A stretch of 64,000 nt of DNA from Gnetum montanum (taxonomy: Eukaryota; Streptophyta; Gnetopsida; Gnetales; Gnetaceae): positions 59,256 to 123,255 of the forward strand of contig MNCI01013753.1 of assembly GCA_015680685.1 (NCBI GenBank), in the 5' to 3' direction. Numbering within the stretch: the first letter of the stretch is position 1; the number at the start of each line of letters is the position of its first letter. Below the pieces are notes generated by a model. That model was given only the letters and a program-made list of their open reading frames with translations. It made no database searches and was not told the origin of the DNA. Below, in pieces: positions 31,001 to 41,364 of this stretch. The translations under genes were made by a program, and so were the position numbers.

Positions 31001-31635
31001 CCTGAGATGATTTGAACTCAAATGAAGCTTATAGGATTAAATTTATGTTGTTACCTCTTATGTATTCCAAATAAATTTGTACTTGCCTTTTATATTTAAC
31101 CATAACTTTGTTAGAACTTGTTGTTGAACCAACTTTCAAATATGCTTTGGATTACTTCGTATCTCCTCCAATAAGATATCTCAAGTCTTCAATCATTATA
31201 TTCATTGGAAATACCATCCCTATTTTTTTTTGTTTCTTAGAGAACCAACTTAGAAAATGTGATATATTCCAATGTTTGAGTATAAGCAATAAATTCATTA
31301 CTAGCTTCTACTTCTAAAGGAAGTAGATTACACTTAATTAGAAGAAAGGAATAGGGTGTTTCTACTTTCACCTTTAATTCATTAGGTAAAAATATTTTAT
31401 GTACTCTTTGGATGACCTTTCAATTTTTAGCATTAATGCCTAGTCTCCAAACTTTGTATCCATATAACACACTAGGATAATTGACTACATGAAAGATTTA
31501 TTCTTGAACATTCTCAGCCCAAATTCCTGGTGCCTTACATTTAGTTGGAACTAAATTTAGCATGTTAAAATGCCAAGCTCATAAACATGAATGCAAATGT
31601 TCTAAAGTATCTATTTTTACCAACACAATGTTGCT
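31001..31635. other. Non-coding stretch
   Basis: No gene or repeat recognised. Confidence 0.45.
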
Positions 31636-31871
31636 ACTTAACATATTGTGCATCAAAAGTAGTTGAAGTGTATCAATGTGGTAGAGAGAGCATTATGTAA
31701 AATATTCTTGTTTAAGGTTTATGAATAATTTCAAACTATTATGAAGGCTGTCAATGGACATTGAGATGCCATGAAACTACATAAATTCAATAAAATTGAC
31801 AAAAGGTTTAGATATCTTTGGTTTTGTTTATGATTTTTACAAACTCTTAGCATTCTTATATGATTAGTTTA
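31636..31871. repeat. 236-bp direct repeat, left copy
   Basis: ACTTAACATATTGTGCATC ... GATTAGTTTA, nearly identical by eye to 33,237-33,472 (one G/T difference noticed in a T-run). Flanks the 1.36-kb insert. Confidence 0.9.
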
Positions 31872-31875
31872 TCTT

Positions 31876-33237
31876 TGTAACGACGGAAAATGTCGGCAGC
31901 TGGAAATACCGAACGAGGTTCCGTGTACACAGTTTTAACCACGGATCCGTGCGAGGGCTATGCTGGAAAAAAAAATCCGCGGCGCCCTGAACGGTCTTGT
32001 CGATCAAACAAGGACTTACAGGTCAGTAAAACGATGAAGATTGCGAATATTTGCGTGGTTCGATTTGATTCGAGGAATCGTAAAATGAAAGGAAAACAAC
32101 GTGGATGAATCGTAATAATGATAACGCTAAACATGCCAAGATGAGGCTAACAGGAGAGAAACACGTGGTTTCAAAGATCTATGCTTTGATTGTTGAAAGA
32201 ATGTATGCTTTGTATGTCGCGTTACAATGGGGAGACCCCGATAACTTGATGTAAAGTAAGCACAAAACAACAAGAAAACTGCCCGAACAGAAGTCCGATC
32301 TACCTCGTAAGCCAAAGCTGGGATGCAAGGAAGGTCAAGCTCTGACATCCACCGATCAACTGTGTCTGACCAGTAAAGCCTGTAAACCGGGCAAGACGAT
32401 CTCGCTGTCCTCGTTCTGCTTCTTTGCTTTGGGTAGTTTCTGTTCAGAAACGACAACAATCGCTGATGGAGAAAGTCGTGCCTTCCTCCAAAGGAACGAT
32501 CGCTCTTGTTGCTAAGATTCAAACGGAGTGTGCTCTGTTTCTGCTGAAAGGTAATGCTGTCAACAATTGCCAAAAGGTTGCTCTCTATATCTCTACTCAA
32601 GGTGAAAGTGCTCCCTGCTCAGAAAATGCCCTTGCCCTTTTGATTTGCCAACCCTTGTATCTTTGTCAATTGGTGTATTTATAGGCTGCAACGTCCTGTG
32701 GAAAAGGCACAACCCTGATGACGCATATCCCGGACATTTCGGGTATCGTTGACCTGACCATTTTATATCAAACTGTGACTACGCACAATACGCTCGTTTG
32801 CGTATTGTGCGTGTGAAGGACAGGTGCGTGTTGAGCATGTTTCAACTGTCTTCGTGTTATATTACGCTCATTCACGTTGTGTTGCGTGTATGAGCGTAAT
32901 CTGGCATGAAAACAATAGATTCAAATTGTTTTACGCTCGCTTACGCAGCTGCGCATAATGAAGCATAAAAAATGCCTAGTCTTTGGCGATGAAATACGCT
33001 GTGATACGCAGCATTGCGTATCGAGCGTAAGACAAGTTATCCGCACGCCTCGAGAAAAGTGTTGAACTGTTATATTTCTCTAGACTTTGCCTTTGACTAT
33101 TTTGGAGCTTCATTATACTCATTACGCTGCCGTGCGTAACAGAGCGTAAACTTGTCTTTGAATAAAAGCTGATGTGCGCTCTCGCTTGAATTGCGAATCT
33201 TTGCCTGAGGCCGACTCGCAATTTTCACGGTGTTTCA
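31876..33237 (+). mobile_element. 1.36-kb TG...CA insert, possible solo LTR
   Basis: Starts TGTAACGACGG and ends GGTGTTTCA, and is richer in GC and CpG than its surroundings. A TATA-like TATTTATAGG at 32,677-32,686 fits an LTR promoter in plus orientation. A 157-codon minus-strand frame (32,127-32,600) has no recognisable motif and I do not call it a gene. The 5-bp flanks ATCTT and CTTAA do not match as a target-site duplication. The 3' third carries the TACGC inverted-repeat cluster. Other readings: a LARD-type element, or an insert created together with the 236-bp duplication. Confidence 0.45.
32781..33149. repeat. Cluster of five inverted repeats built on TACGC/GCGTA
   Basis: Perfect arms: ACGCACAATACGC/GCGTATTGTGCGT (32,781-32,812, 6-nt loop); ATTACGCTCAT/ATGAGCGTAAT (32,861-32,900); CGCAGCTGCG palindrome (about 32,945-32,954); GATACGC/GCGTATC (33,003-33,022); TTACGCT/AGCGTAA (33,122-33,149). 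Single copies of TACGCTC or GAGCGTA lie between them. Confidence 0.85.
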
Positions 33238-33472
33238 CTTAACATATTGTGCATCAAAAGTAGTTGAAGTGTATCAATGTGGTAGAGAGAGCATTATGTA
33301 AAATATTCTTGTTTAAGGTTTATGAATAATTTCAAACTATTATGAAGGCTGTCAATGGACATTGAGATGCCATGAAACTACATAAATTCAATAAAATTGA
33401 CAAAAGGTTTAGATATCTTTGGTTTTTTTTATGATTTTTACAAACTCTTAGCATTCTTATATGATTAGTTTA
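33237..33472. repeat. 236-bp direct repeat, right copy
   Basis: Second copy of 31,636-31,871. Its first base coincides with the last A of the insert's CA end. Confidence 0.9.
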
Positions 33473-34004
33473 GGTACTCCTTCCATTTATGAAAAAAGTA
33501 ATCATTTGTATGCAATTAGAATGTTGTCATTTCTATTATGAGTAATAGCCCAATTTTTAGATCTATTTCAATTTTATATTGCTTTAGAATTTTCTTCTCA
33601 TTTTTAATGAACCCTTCTATTTTACCTATGTAGTTTTATATTATTAGACAAGGACCATCATTTGGAATCATGGTTAAGTGCTTATTTCTAAGCTGTATAT
33701 CCTAGTTTCCATCTTAAGCTCAAAAGCGGTTAGGCTTTTACTTATCCATTGACTCTCATAAGACCTCACCTTGACAGAATAAGCATTGATCCTTTGACTG
33801 CATGAGGCCAACCTTAATGATGGTCATATTGAATGGGTGGGATCAAGGTAAATGATTATCATACAACGCTAATAATGATCATAAAATGCATATTCACTAT
33901 CATCATGGCTATTACAATGTACCAAAGAATATTGTTAAATATACACCTTGGTTGTATTAACATGATTTATTAACATGATTTGCATCCCTTAGTATTGGAT
34001 TCAA
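33473..34004. other. Non-coding stretch
   Basis: No gene or repeat recognised. Confidence 0.45.
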
Positions 34005-34204
34005 AGCCTAGCGCTAGCTCCCTATATACCAACTTAGAAGCATATTCCAACTTGGATCATGCAATTTGAATAGCCTAGCGCTAGCTCCCTATATACCAAC
34101 TTAGAAGCATATTCCAACTTGGATCATGCAATTTGAATAGCCTAGCGCTAGCTCCCTATATACCAACTTAGAAGCATATTCCAACTAGGTCATGCAATTT
34201 GAAT
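34005..34204. repeat. 67-bp tandem repeat, three copies
   Basis: Units start at 34,005, 34,072 and 34,139, nearly identical; the third has CTTGGAT changed to CTAGG. Each contains the 10-bp palindrome CTAGCGCTAG followed by CTATATA. Confidence 0.92.
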
Positions 34205-35544
34205 ACTTTCTAAGACATGGTCCTTGGGTTCGTATGTTAACGTGGATGCAGTGCAACTATCGTATTTTTAACAGAAATGCAAATGAAGGGACTTTATTAT
34301 AACACTTTAATTTATTAATAATGAACATGGTCCCGGTGACAACAAGAGACTTGAATAGTAAGTGAAAACTGGAAACTAGAAATTTGAAATTTTTATTATG
34401 TCTAAGAAATTATAAAGTGTAGAAATCCATTTATTATTTATTAATGCAAAAGCAATAATGCACTTGATTTATTACATGATAGGAAATACATGGTAACTTG
34501 CAGATAGACTTTAAGACCAAGTTTGTATGAAATATACAACATTAATAATTATGAGAACTTATCGAAGAAATAGAAGAACCAGGTTAATCCGTAAAGGTGC
34601 AAAAGAAATAATTATGTAACATATTTGGTAAATTAACAAGGGTGAGAATGCATGCTACATAGTAATTAAAGTCTCTAGTAAGTTTCTATCCTTCTTAGAT
34701 AGGTTTAGCCTTTTCTCCTGATTGTTGAACAACAATTCTATTTTAAATGTTTTAGTTTCATGTTCTCTCATTTTTTCTTTCCATCAAGTAGAGAAGCTTT
34801 TCCATTGTAGAACAAGTAGTTGGTGCTCACCCATGAAACAAAAAAATGAAAACGACAACAACCGAATACTTATCCTTTGAAAAATCGTAAGAGATAAAGG
34901 TAATTTTTAAGTAGCTCAATGCATGGTCTTATTGATACAGAGGAAGCTTGACCAGTAGCTATCATGCAGTCCGTGTGACTTTTGAGAGGGTCAAGCTCTA
35001 CTGATTTATTGTGGAACATATTGTCTCTACTGTCTATCTCTTTTTGGTTTGGAAAAAACTTGTGAAAAGCAGCTATATTGATTTATTATAGAAGATATCG
35101 TCTATGCTGTCTCTTTCTTTCTGGTTTGAAAGAAACTTGAGTAGAATAGCCCATTTTATCATTTTTAATGTATTTGAACTCCTTCAACCACTACCATGAA
35201 TGTGAGCTTCCTCTCGCCATTCATTTCTTATACAATGAATTGTACAGTTGCAAGTTCCAATTAAAGACCATGTCATGAAGGAATCCTAGAAATTTTTTAA
35301 TTAACCACCACTCTAAAAGTGCTCCATTGTCAACAAACAATCAATACAAAATCTTAACGCAGCTTTGTACTCACTTTCTGATATGATATCAAATACATAG
35401 TAATTGGTCATCTGATTGACTGGAGGATGCTACCGTGGATGGATGGATGGATTCAGCCTGTCACCCTTAACTTTGCAAGGAAGTCTATAAGTAAAAAAAG
35501 TCAAGTTAAGTAAAGCAATTCAATGCTTGTAGCCTGTCACAAAA
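34205..35544. other. Non-coding stretch
   Basis: No gene recognised. A short GGATGGAT run lies at about 35,437-35,452. Confidence 0.45.
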
Positions 35545-36133
35545 TTTCATTTTCATGCTAGTAGCATAATCTTTACTCACATAGCAAGGAAGATGTGATA
35601 AATGAAGGTAGGAATTGATCCACAACCTCCCAATTAATAGGCATTTCATTTTCATGCTAGTAGCATAATCTTTACTTACATAGCAAGGTAGATGTGATAG
35701 ATGAAGGCCAAAATTGACCTACAACCTTCCAATTATTAGACATTTAATTTTTACGCTAGTAGCACAATCTTTACTCACATAGCAATGTAGATGTGATAAA
35801 TCAAGGTAAGAATTGCCCCACAACTTCCCAATTAATAGACATTTCATTTTCATGCTAGTAGCACAATCTTTACTCACATAGTAAAGTAGATGTGATAAAT
35901 CAATGCAGGAATTGACCCACAACCTCCCAATTAATAGACATTTCAGTTTCACGTTAGTAGCACAATCTTTACTAACATAGCAAGGTAGTTGTGATAAATC
36001 AAGGCAAGAATTGACCCACAACCTCCCAATTACTAGACATTTCATTTTTATGCTAGTAGCATAATCTTTATTCACATAGCAAGGTAGATGTGATAAATCA
36101 AGGTAGGAATTGACCCACAACTTCCCAATTAAT
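35545..36133. repeat. 99-bp tandem array, six units, derived from a tRNA-like sequence
   Basis: GCTAG landmarks fall at 35,557, 35,656, 35,755, 35,854, 35,953 and 36,052, exactly 99 bp apart. On the minus strand each unit holds GGGAGGTTGTGGGTCAATTC, close to a tRNA T-arm/B-box. The unit length is divisible by three, so an open frame of 133 codons on the minus strand (35,719-36,120) with 33-residue repeats arises by chance. Confidence 0.9.
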
Positions 36134-36172
36134 AGATGAGTATTTTAACCACTCTGCTATACCCTTAGATGC
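36113..36172 (-). other. tRNA-like sequence (SINE-head-like)
   Basis: The minus strand reads GGTATAGCAGAGTGGTTAAA then CTATTAATTGGGAAGTTGTG and GGTCAATTCC. This fits A-box and B-box spacing of a tRNA-derived SINE head or a tRNA relic; it does not fold as an intact tRNA by eye. It sits at the end of the 99-bp array whose units repeat the B-box half. Confidence 0.55.
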
Positions 36173-36309
36173 AAAGTTAAATAAATATGTTACTATAATA
36201 TTTGTATTTAGCATGTAATGCATTGTAATAACAATTTGCAATGTGCTATATTTTCTCCCTGCGCTCAAAGAGATATTCCATTTCCATTAGTAATCTTTGT
36301 TTGATTTAA

Positions 36310-36480
36310 CATCATCTTAGCATAGAAATTGGAAGATGGACGCAGCATTATAGAAACAAAGATATATGCAGATTATGTGGGTTAGCAGAACTTGAAGATG
36401 AGTATCATGGTTTTTTTAGTGATCATTGTAGCAAAAAGTCTTTATGATCTTTTTTGTTATATCAAGTATTTTTTGCCCAC
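36310..36480 (+). pseudogene. Possible LINE C-terminal zinc-knuckle relic
   Basis: The plus frame reads RNKDICRLCGLAELEDEYHG followed by FF and then stops. C-x2-C plus EDEYH resembles the C-terminal Cys/His motif of plant LINE ORF2. No RT domain upstream. Related to the minus-strand fragment at 30.8-31.0 kb. Confidence 0.4.
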
Positions 36481-36654
36481 TTTGTTGAGTCCATATTTAA
36501 CGCACAGGGTACACATGTGATTCCTATCCAGTAACACCCTTGGGGTCTTTGGAGGTAATGAAACTAAAACTGAATTTTTATTTATGAAATTTTAGAATTC
36601 CTTTTATTATTTGTTTTATACATGACTTAGTGGACTCCACTAGAATAAAGCTTG

Positions 36655-36710
36655 TGACCTGGGTTATTAGGACAAAGACTCTTACCACTAAGCTACATCT
36701 CATTAATTTT
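36655..36710 (-). other. Second tRNA-like sequence (A-box clear, B-box weak)
   Basis: The minus strand reads GATGTAGCTTAGTGGTAAGA then CCAGGTCACAAGC. The A-box is convincing; the T-arm has lost GGTTCGA. Probably a SINE head or tRNA relic. Confidence 0.4.
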
Positions 36711-37527
36711 TTTTGTAATCTCATAAATTTAGTATAGATTTATATATTCATGAAGAAAAGTTTGACATTTGAAATTTAATAGGAGAGTTAAAATAATTTT
36801 TTACATACACCACAATGCCTTTAAAGGTTTATTGACCAACAACTTATATAGGAGTAATTAATATTGCATGGGTATCAAATACTTCATCTAACAAACAACC
36901 TACAAACAACCTACTGGGATAGGGTTTGAATTGAAAAAATTAAACAATGTATTAACAAGTGGAGTTTTTGTTCCAATTTTATTAAACAGAAAAGATATTT
37001 TTTATCTTTCCTATGAATAAATAGTTTCTACATGGCTAGAAATAGAATGTATTTATATTTCTAGTTTATTTTACCATTTAATCCTAACCTTGTTCAAAAA
37101 AATCTAAGAGACATTAAAACAACAAAGCATGTGGCTTGGCCTAGCTAGATCAATAATGTTAACTAAAAAGATTGCAGCAAAAATTTAAATTATACTTCAA
37201 GCATCATTATATTCTTTATAATTACTCTGATGTATCCTTACCCATGTGGCTATGTTTTTCATACACCATCTACGTTATACTCATCCAAGCATTATCCATG
37301 TTTATCCTCATCATGGTGAAGAAAATTAAAACTCCAAAATACTCCATAAATAAATAAATCAATGCAAAGTAAATTTGAAAACTCAAAAGATTGCCGTGGT
37401 CCCCCGTGATTGTTATTTAAAAGTCAATCTCCATAATACATAAGCTTCCATATCCGGAGCATCTGGTTCATAAGCATAAGCCTGGCCATAAGATCTGTTA
37501 GAGTGGTACTGCTGCCCTTCACCAGCG
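36711..37527. other. Non-coding stretch upstream of the receptor-kinase pseudogene
   Basis: AT-rich, no gene seen. It would include the ancestral promoter of the kinase gene; no clear TATA box could be chosen. Confidence 0.4.
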
Positions 37528-38234
37528 ATGATGATAATAATAATGATGCTACTCAAGGTACGCCGATTTTCATCTGCATCGATTGCAATTTTGTTCTTGA
37601 GCCATGTTGCTGCTGCTGCTGCGGCTTCTGCAAATGCAAAGGATGCAGCCGCTGGTGTTGATGATGTGAGATCTTTGGTTGCCTTCAAGGGATGCATCAC
37701 CAGTGATCCTCATTCTGTTTTACAAGATTGGGGATCCGACTCTGCTAATGCCTGCAATTTCACTGGAATTCAGTGCACTTCTGGAGGCAGAGTCATTTTA
37801 GTGGATCTTGACAGCAATGGTCTGCAGGGATCAATATCTCCAGCCATAGCAAATTTGTCCATGCTCTAGGTACTCAATCTGTTTAACAATTCATTGTCTG
37901 GAGTCATTCCACCTCATCTGGGCAGGCTTCCTAAGCTTCAAGGACTTGACCTTGGCACCAACGCCTTGCACGGACTCATTCCTCCACAACTGGGCAATTT
38001 GTCTTCGCTGCAGTATCTTTACCTTGCCAACAATTCTCTTAACGGCACCATTCCTCATTTGTTTGGAAGGCTCACCCGGCTCAAGGTTCTGTATCTTTTC
38101 AACAACTTTTTAACAGGTTCAATTCCTGGGTCCATTGGAGAAGCGCTGAGAGAGCTTTCTCTCCATGGCAACCGTCTCACAGGTACTATTCCAATTTCAT
38201 TGGGAAAACTTGCACACGTTTCTCTATCTTTACT

Positions 38235-38745
38235 ATAATAAGCCATAGTTACCGGAAACGGCAACGGCAACGCAACGGAAACGGCAAACGGCGCAACGGC
38301 AACGCAACGGAAACGGCAAACAATCAGGTTGCAGAAAAAGAAACGAGCTTTAAATATAGTTGTAAAATAATTTATTTAAAAAATAAATATTTTTTTAAAA
38401 AAATTAATAAAANCCATTAGGAATGACCCCACCAAGAGAGGGGATGATCCCCAGATTAATCAATACATCTCCATAGCTTTCTTTGAAAATCCTTTTTTAA
38501 TAATTGATATTTTAATTTTTCTCCATCCTCTTCTTGCTCTTCAGAAAGCAAATCTTCTTCAGATGAAATTGATCCTATATGCCTGTTATAAAAATTCAAA
38601 ATATTATTTACAAAGAAGATTAAAACAAACCATAAAACAAAAATGTATTTTAAAAATGACGACTGCAATCATGTTCTTTAATAGACAATGTATAACAGAA
38701 TTTCATCCAAAAAATAAGTATGAATCTGGTTTTAAACAGGATCCA
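38235..38745. mobile_element. Unidentified insert in the LRR domain, with AACGGC repeats
   Basis: The LRR frame breaks after GKLAHVSL and resumes at about 38,745 (RIQGTLPAWIS). Between them are a run of (G)CAACGG/AAACGGC units (38,256-38,325), an AT-rich tract, one undetermined base (38,413) and a short acidic minus-strand frame of no known family. The ends and any target-site duplication are not clear. It could also be a decayed intron enlarged by an insertion, but relatives of this gene normally have no intron here. Confidence 0.55.
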
Positions 38746-40524
38746 AGGTACTCTCCCTGCCTGGATCTCTACCATCCCCAACTTTAAATATCTAGTCTTA
38801 TCAGTTAATCGATTCTCTGAAGCAATACTAGACTCATGGATGAACGCATCATCTCTTATCTATTTAGCAATCGACCATAACTCTTTGCAAGGAACCCTTC
38901 CAAACTGGCTGGGCAATCTTTCTCAACTGGAATGGCTTAACTTAGATGATAACAACTTCTTGGCAAGCAAAGGCAGCGGCTTTGATCAATCCATTCCCAT
39001 ATTAAAAGCCCTCTTCAATTGTAGGCCGTTGAGATTCTTAGATCTGGGATACATTAATTTACAAGGAATCTTACCTTCAAACATTGGTTCTCACTGGCCA
39101 AATCTTGAACAACTATTTTTAGTGGCAGTTCCATCTATGGCAGAGTTCCCTGCAGCATTGGAAATCTGTCATCACTTTATGAACTTGGGTTGTATTCAAA
39201 TCTTTTAGATGGCAAGATCCCTTCACAGATGGGGAACATGACTTGCATTCAGCTTATTGACCTCAGTTACAACAAACTGCAAGGCAACATTCCAAGTGAA
39301 CTGGCTCTTGCAAGCAAAACTCTTACTTACCTTTACCTCCAACACAATAATTTATCAGGCCCAATTTCTCCCAGCATCGGTGAGTTGACAAATCTGCGCA
39401 ACCTGAGCCTCAGGATGAACTCCTTTTGGGGACAAATTCCTGCAGAACTGGGCAAATGTTTGCTGCTGGATCTGGATCTTTCTGCAAACATCTTGTCTGG
39501 AAAAATCCCACCAGAGGTTGCAGGTTTAAAACACATTATATTTAGTTTCAGTTTGTCCCAAAATGCTTTGACAGGAATAGTGCCTGAAGCCATAGAAGGT
39601 ATGCAGATGGCCCAGTTTATTGATCTCTCCAAGAACCATCTCTCAGGAAACATTGGCATTTACATTGTGGAATGGTTAAATGCAGTGCAGCTTAATCTTT
39701 CTTTCAACAATTTCACTGGAAATTTGTCAGGAAAAATTGGGACCAGGTTAACACAGCTTCAAAGTATGGATCTCTCCTGTAATTCTTTCACAGGATCAGT
39801 GCCCGAGTCCTTTTCCAACCTTTCTTATCTTTATTTTTTGAATTTCTCCTACAATAATTTTCAAGGGTACATACCATGTAGACAGGGCAAATTCAAGAAA
39901 CTAAGCAAATGCTCTTTCATTGGAAATCCCTTGCTATGCGGTGGATGCTTTTGTCTCATGGTATGTAACATACCAAAACACCATACTTCCCACAAGCTGA
40001 ACTTTCTCAAAGTTCTGTTGATAAGCATCACTTCCTTGTGCGGAGTTGTTCTTATCAGTTTTTCCATCTGGATCTTGTTAAGAAAGCTGAATACTTCAAA
40101 ATCAACTTCAGTTTTAATTAGCAAGCTCCAGAATCCATTCATGAGATTATCAATGGAAGAATTACAGAGAGCCACCCAATGTTTCAGTGCAGATAACTTA
40201 ATTGGCCAAGGAAGGTATGGAAAGGTTTATCAGGGGATATTAAGCCAGGGCCAGAAAGTAGCCATTAAGGTATTTTTGCCACTAGATGAAAACAGATCTG
40301 AGACCAGCTTCAAGAAGGAATGTCAGATGCTGGGGAAGTTGCACCATAGGAACCTTATCAAGATTATAACTGTGGTTTATTCAGGTGATTTCAGAGCCAT
40401 TGTGATGCCATACATGAGCAATGGTTCTCTTCATTCCCTTCTTTATAGTCAAGATGAAGGACAATTCAAATCACTATGTTTGCAAATGAGGCTGCACATA
40501 TTGAAAGAGTTGGCTGGAGCACTC

Positions 40525-40550
40525 AGTTATCTTCATCAGTTATCTTCATC
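40525..40550. repeat. 13-bp tandem duplication causing a frameshift
   Basis: AGTTATCTTCATC occurs twice in a row. Removing one copy would restore the reading SYLHHDCSPPVIHCD, so this is a recent-looking replication-slippage lesion. Confidence 0.9.
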
Positions 40551-41364
40551 ATGATTGCAGTCCCCCAGTAATTCACTGTGATGTCAAACCACATAATGTG
40601 TTGTTGAATGAAGACATGACAGTAAAGCTCTCTGATTTTGGCATAGCCCATTTTGTGTCACAGCAGCCAGAAGCAGCAACAGCATCTTCCTCATCATATG
40701 CAATCAAAGGCACTATAGGATACGCTGCTCCTGGTATATATATTTTGAACTAATGTTTCAGCCATGTTTTGGTATTTTTAATTTTCAAGGTTTTTCTTTC
40801 TTTTTAATCATATATCATCCTAGTAATATGCTGTTGCCTCTTATTGAGGTAGAGTATGGAATTGGAGGAGAGGTATCCATTAAAGGAGATGTTTATAGCT
40901 TTGGATTGGTCATGTTAGAAGTCATGACCAGAACAGAGCCTATAAATGAGATGTTTGGCCCTCATCTCACTTTACGAAATTGGGTATCCATGATATTCCA
41001 AGCAGATACAGAAGAGGAAGAAACAGAGAGAATTAAACAAATTTTAAGCAGAGTCCATGACAATGGTGGAGGGATTGAAATTGAGAAAGAGGAAGACTTG
41101 GAGGCAGTTGAAGGCATTTTGAGGGTAGCCCTACTTTGCACAAGCCATGATGCTTCATTAAGGCCATCTATGAAAGAAGTAGAGTCAGTTTTATTTAAGA
41201 TCTATGATTCATATACACCTTCCTCATCCTCAAATAAAGTTCACAACGAATCCAGACTTCGCTGTAATAACCGGGATGAGGTAATAAGGATGGTGGAATT
41301 ACAACCACCGTTAAACTGGTATGGGAAATCAGAAATCAAAGAGGCATCCAGCTCAGCCTTTTAA

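Larger units (their letters stand above)
37528..41364 (+). pseudogene. LRR receptor-like kinase, near full length but broken
   Basis: A cell-surface receptor kinase. Order: ATG at 37,528; hydrophobic signal segment (IAILFLSHVAAAAAA); LRRNT cap (VRSLVAFKGCI ... NACNFTGIQC); about 18-20 plant LRRs (L-x-x-N-x-L-x-G-x-I-P) to 39,900; transmembrane helix (~39,990-40,080); kinase with GQGRYGKV, VAIK, HCDVKPHN and SDFGIAH. The catalytic loop is HCD, not HRD, a non-RD kinase as in LRR subfamily XII immune receptors. An intron, 40,734-40,852 (GT...AG), splits the GYAAPE codon. Lesions: TAG at 37,867-37,869 (a CAG codon in relatives), a ~500-bp insert at 38,235-38,745, a one-base deletion near 39,120, and a 13-bp tandem duplication (40,525-40,550) that shifts the frame before the catalytic loop. 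Exon 2 (40,853-41,364) is open to TAA. Confidence 0.88.

Noticed and set aside
32127-32600. 157-codon minus-strand frame in the 1.36-kb insert
   Set aside because: No recognisable motif; the insert looks like an LTR or non-coding element, so the frame is probably fortuitous.
34005-34204. CRISPR-like array
   Set aside because: The units are contiguous, without spacers, in plant DNA; it is an ordinary tandem repeat.
35719-36120. 133-codon minus-strand frame with 33-residue repeats
   Set aside because: It is the 99-bp tandem array read in a frame that stays open because 99 is divisible by three. No domain is seen.
36113-36172. Functional tRNA gene
   Set aside because: A- and B-box-like sequences are present, but the arms do not form an intact cloverleaf by eye and the T-arm is altered.
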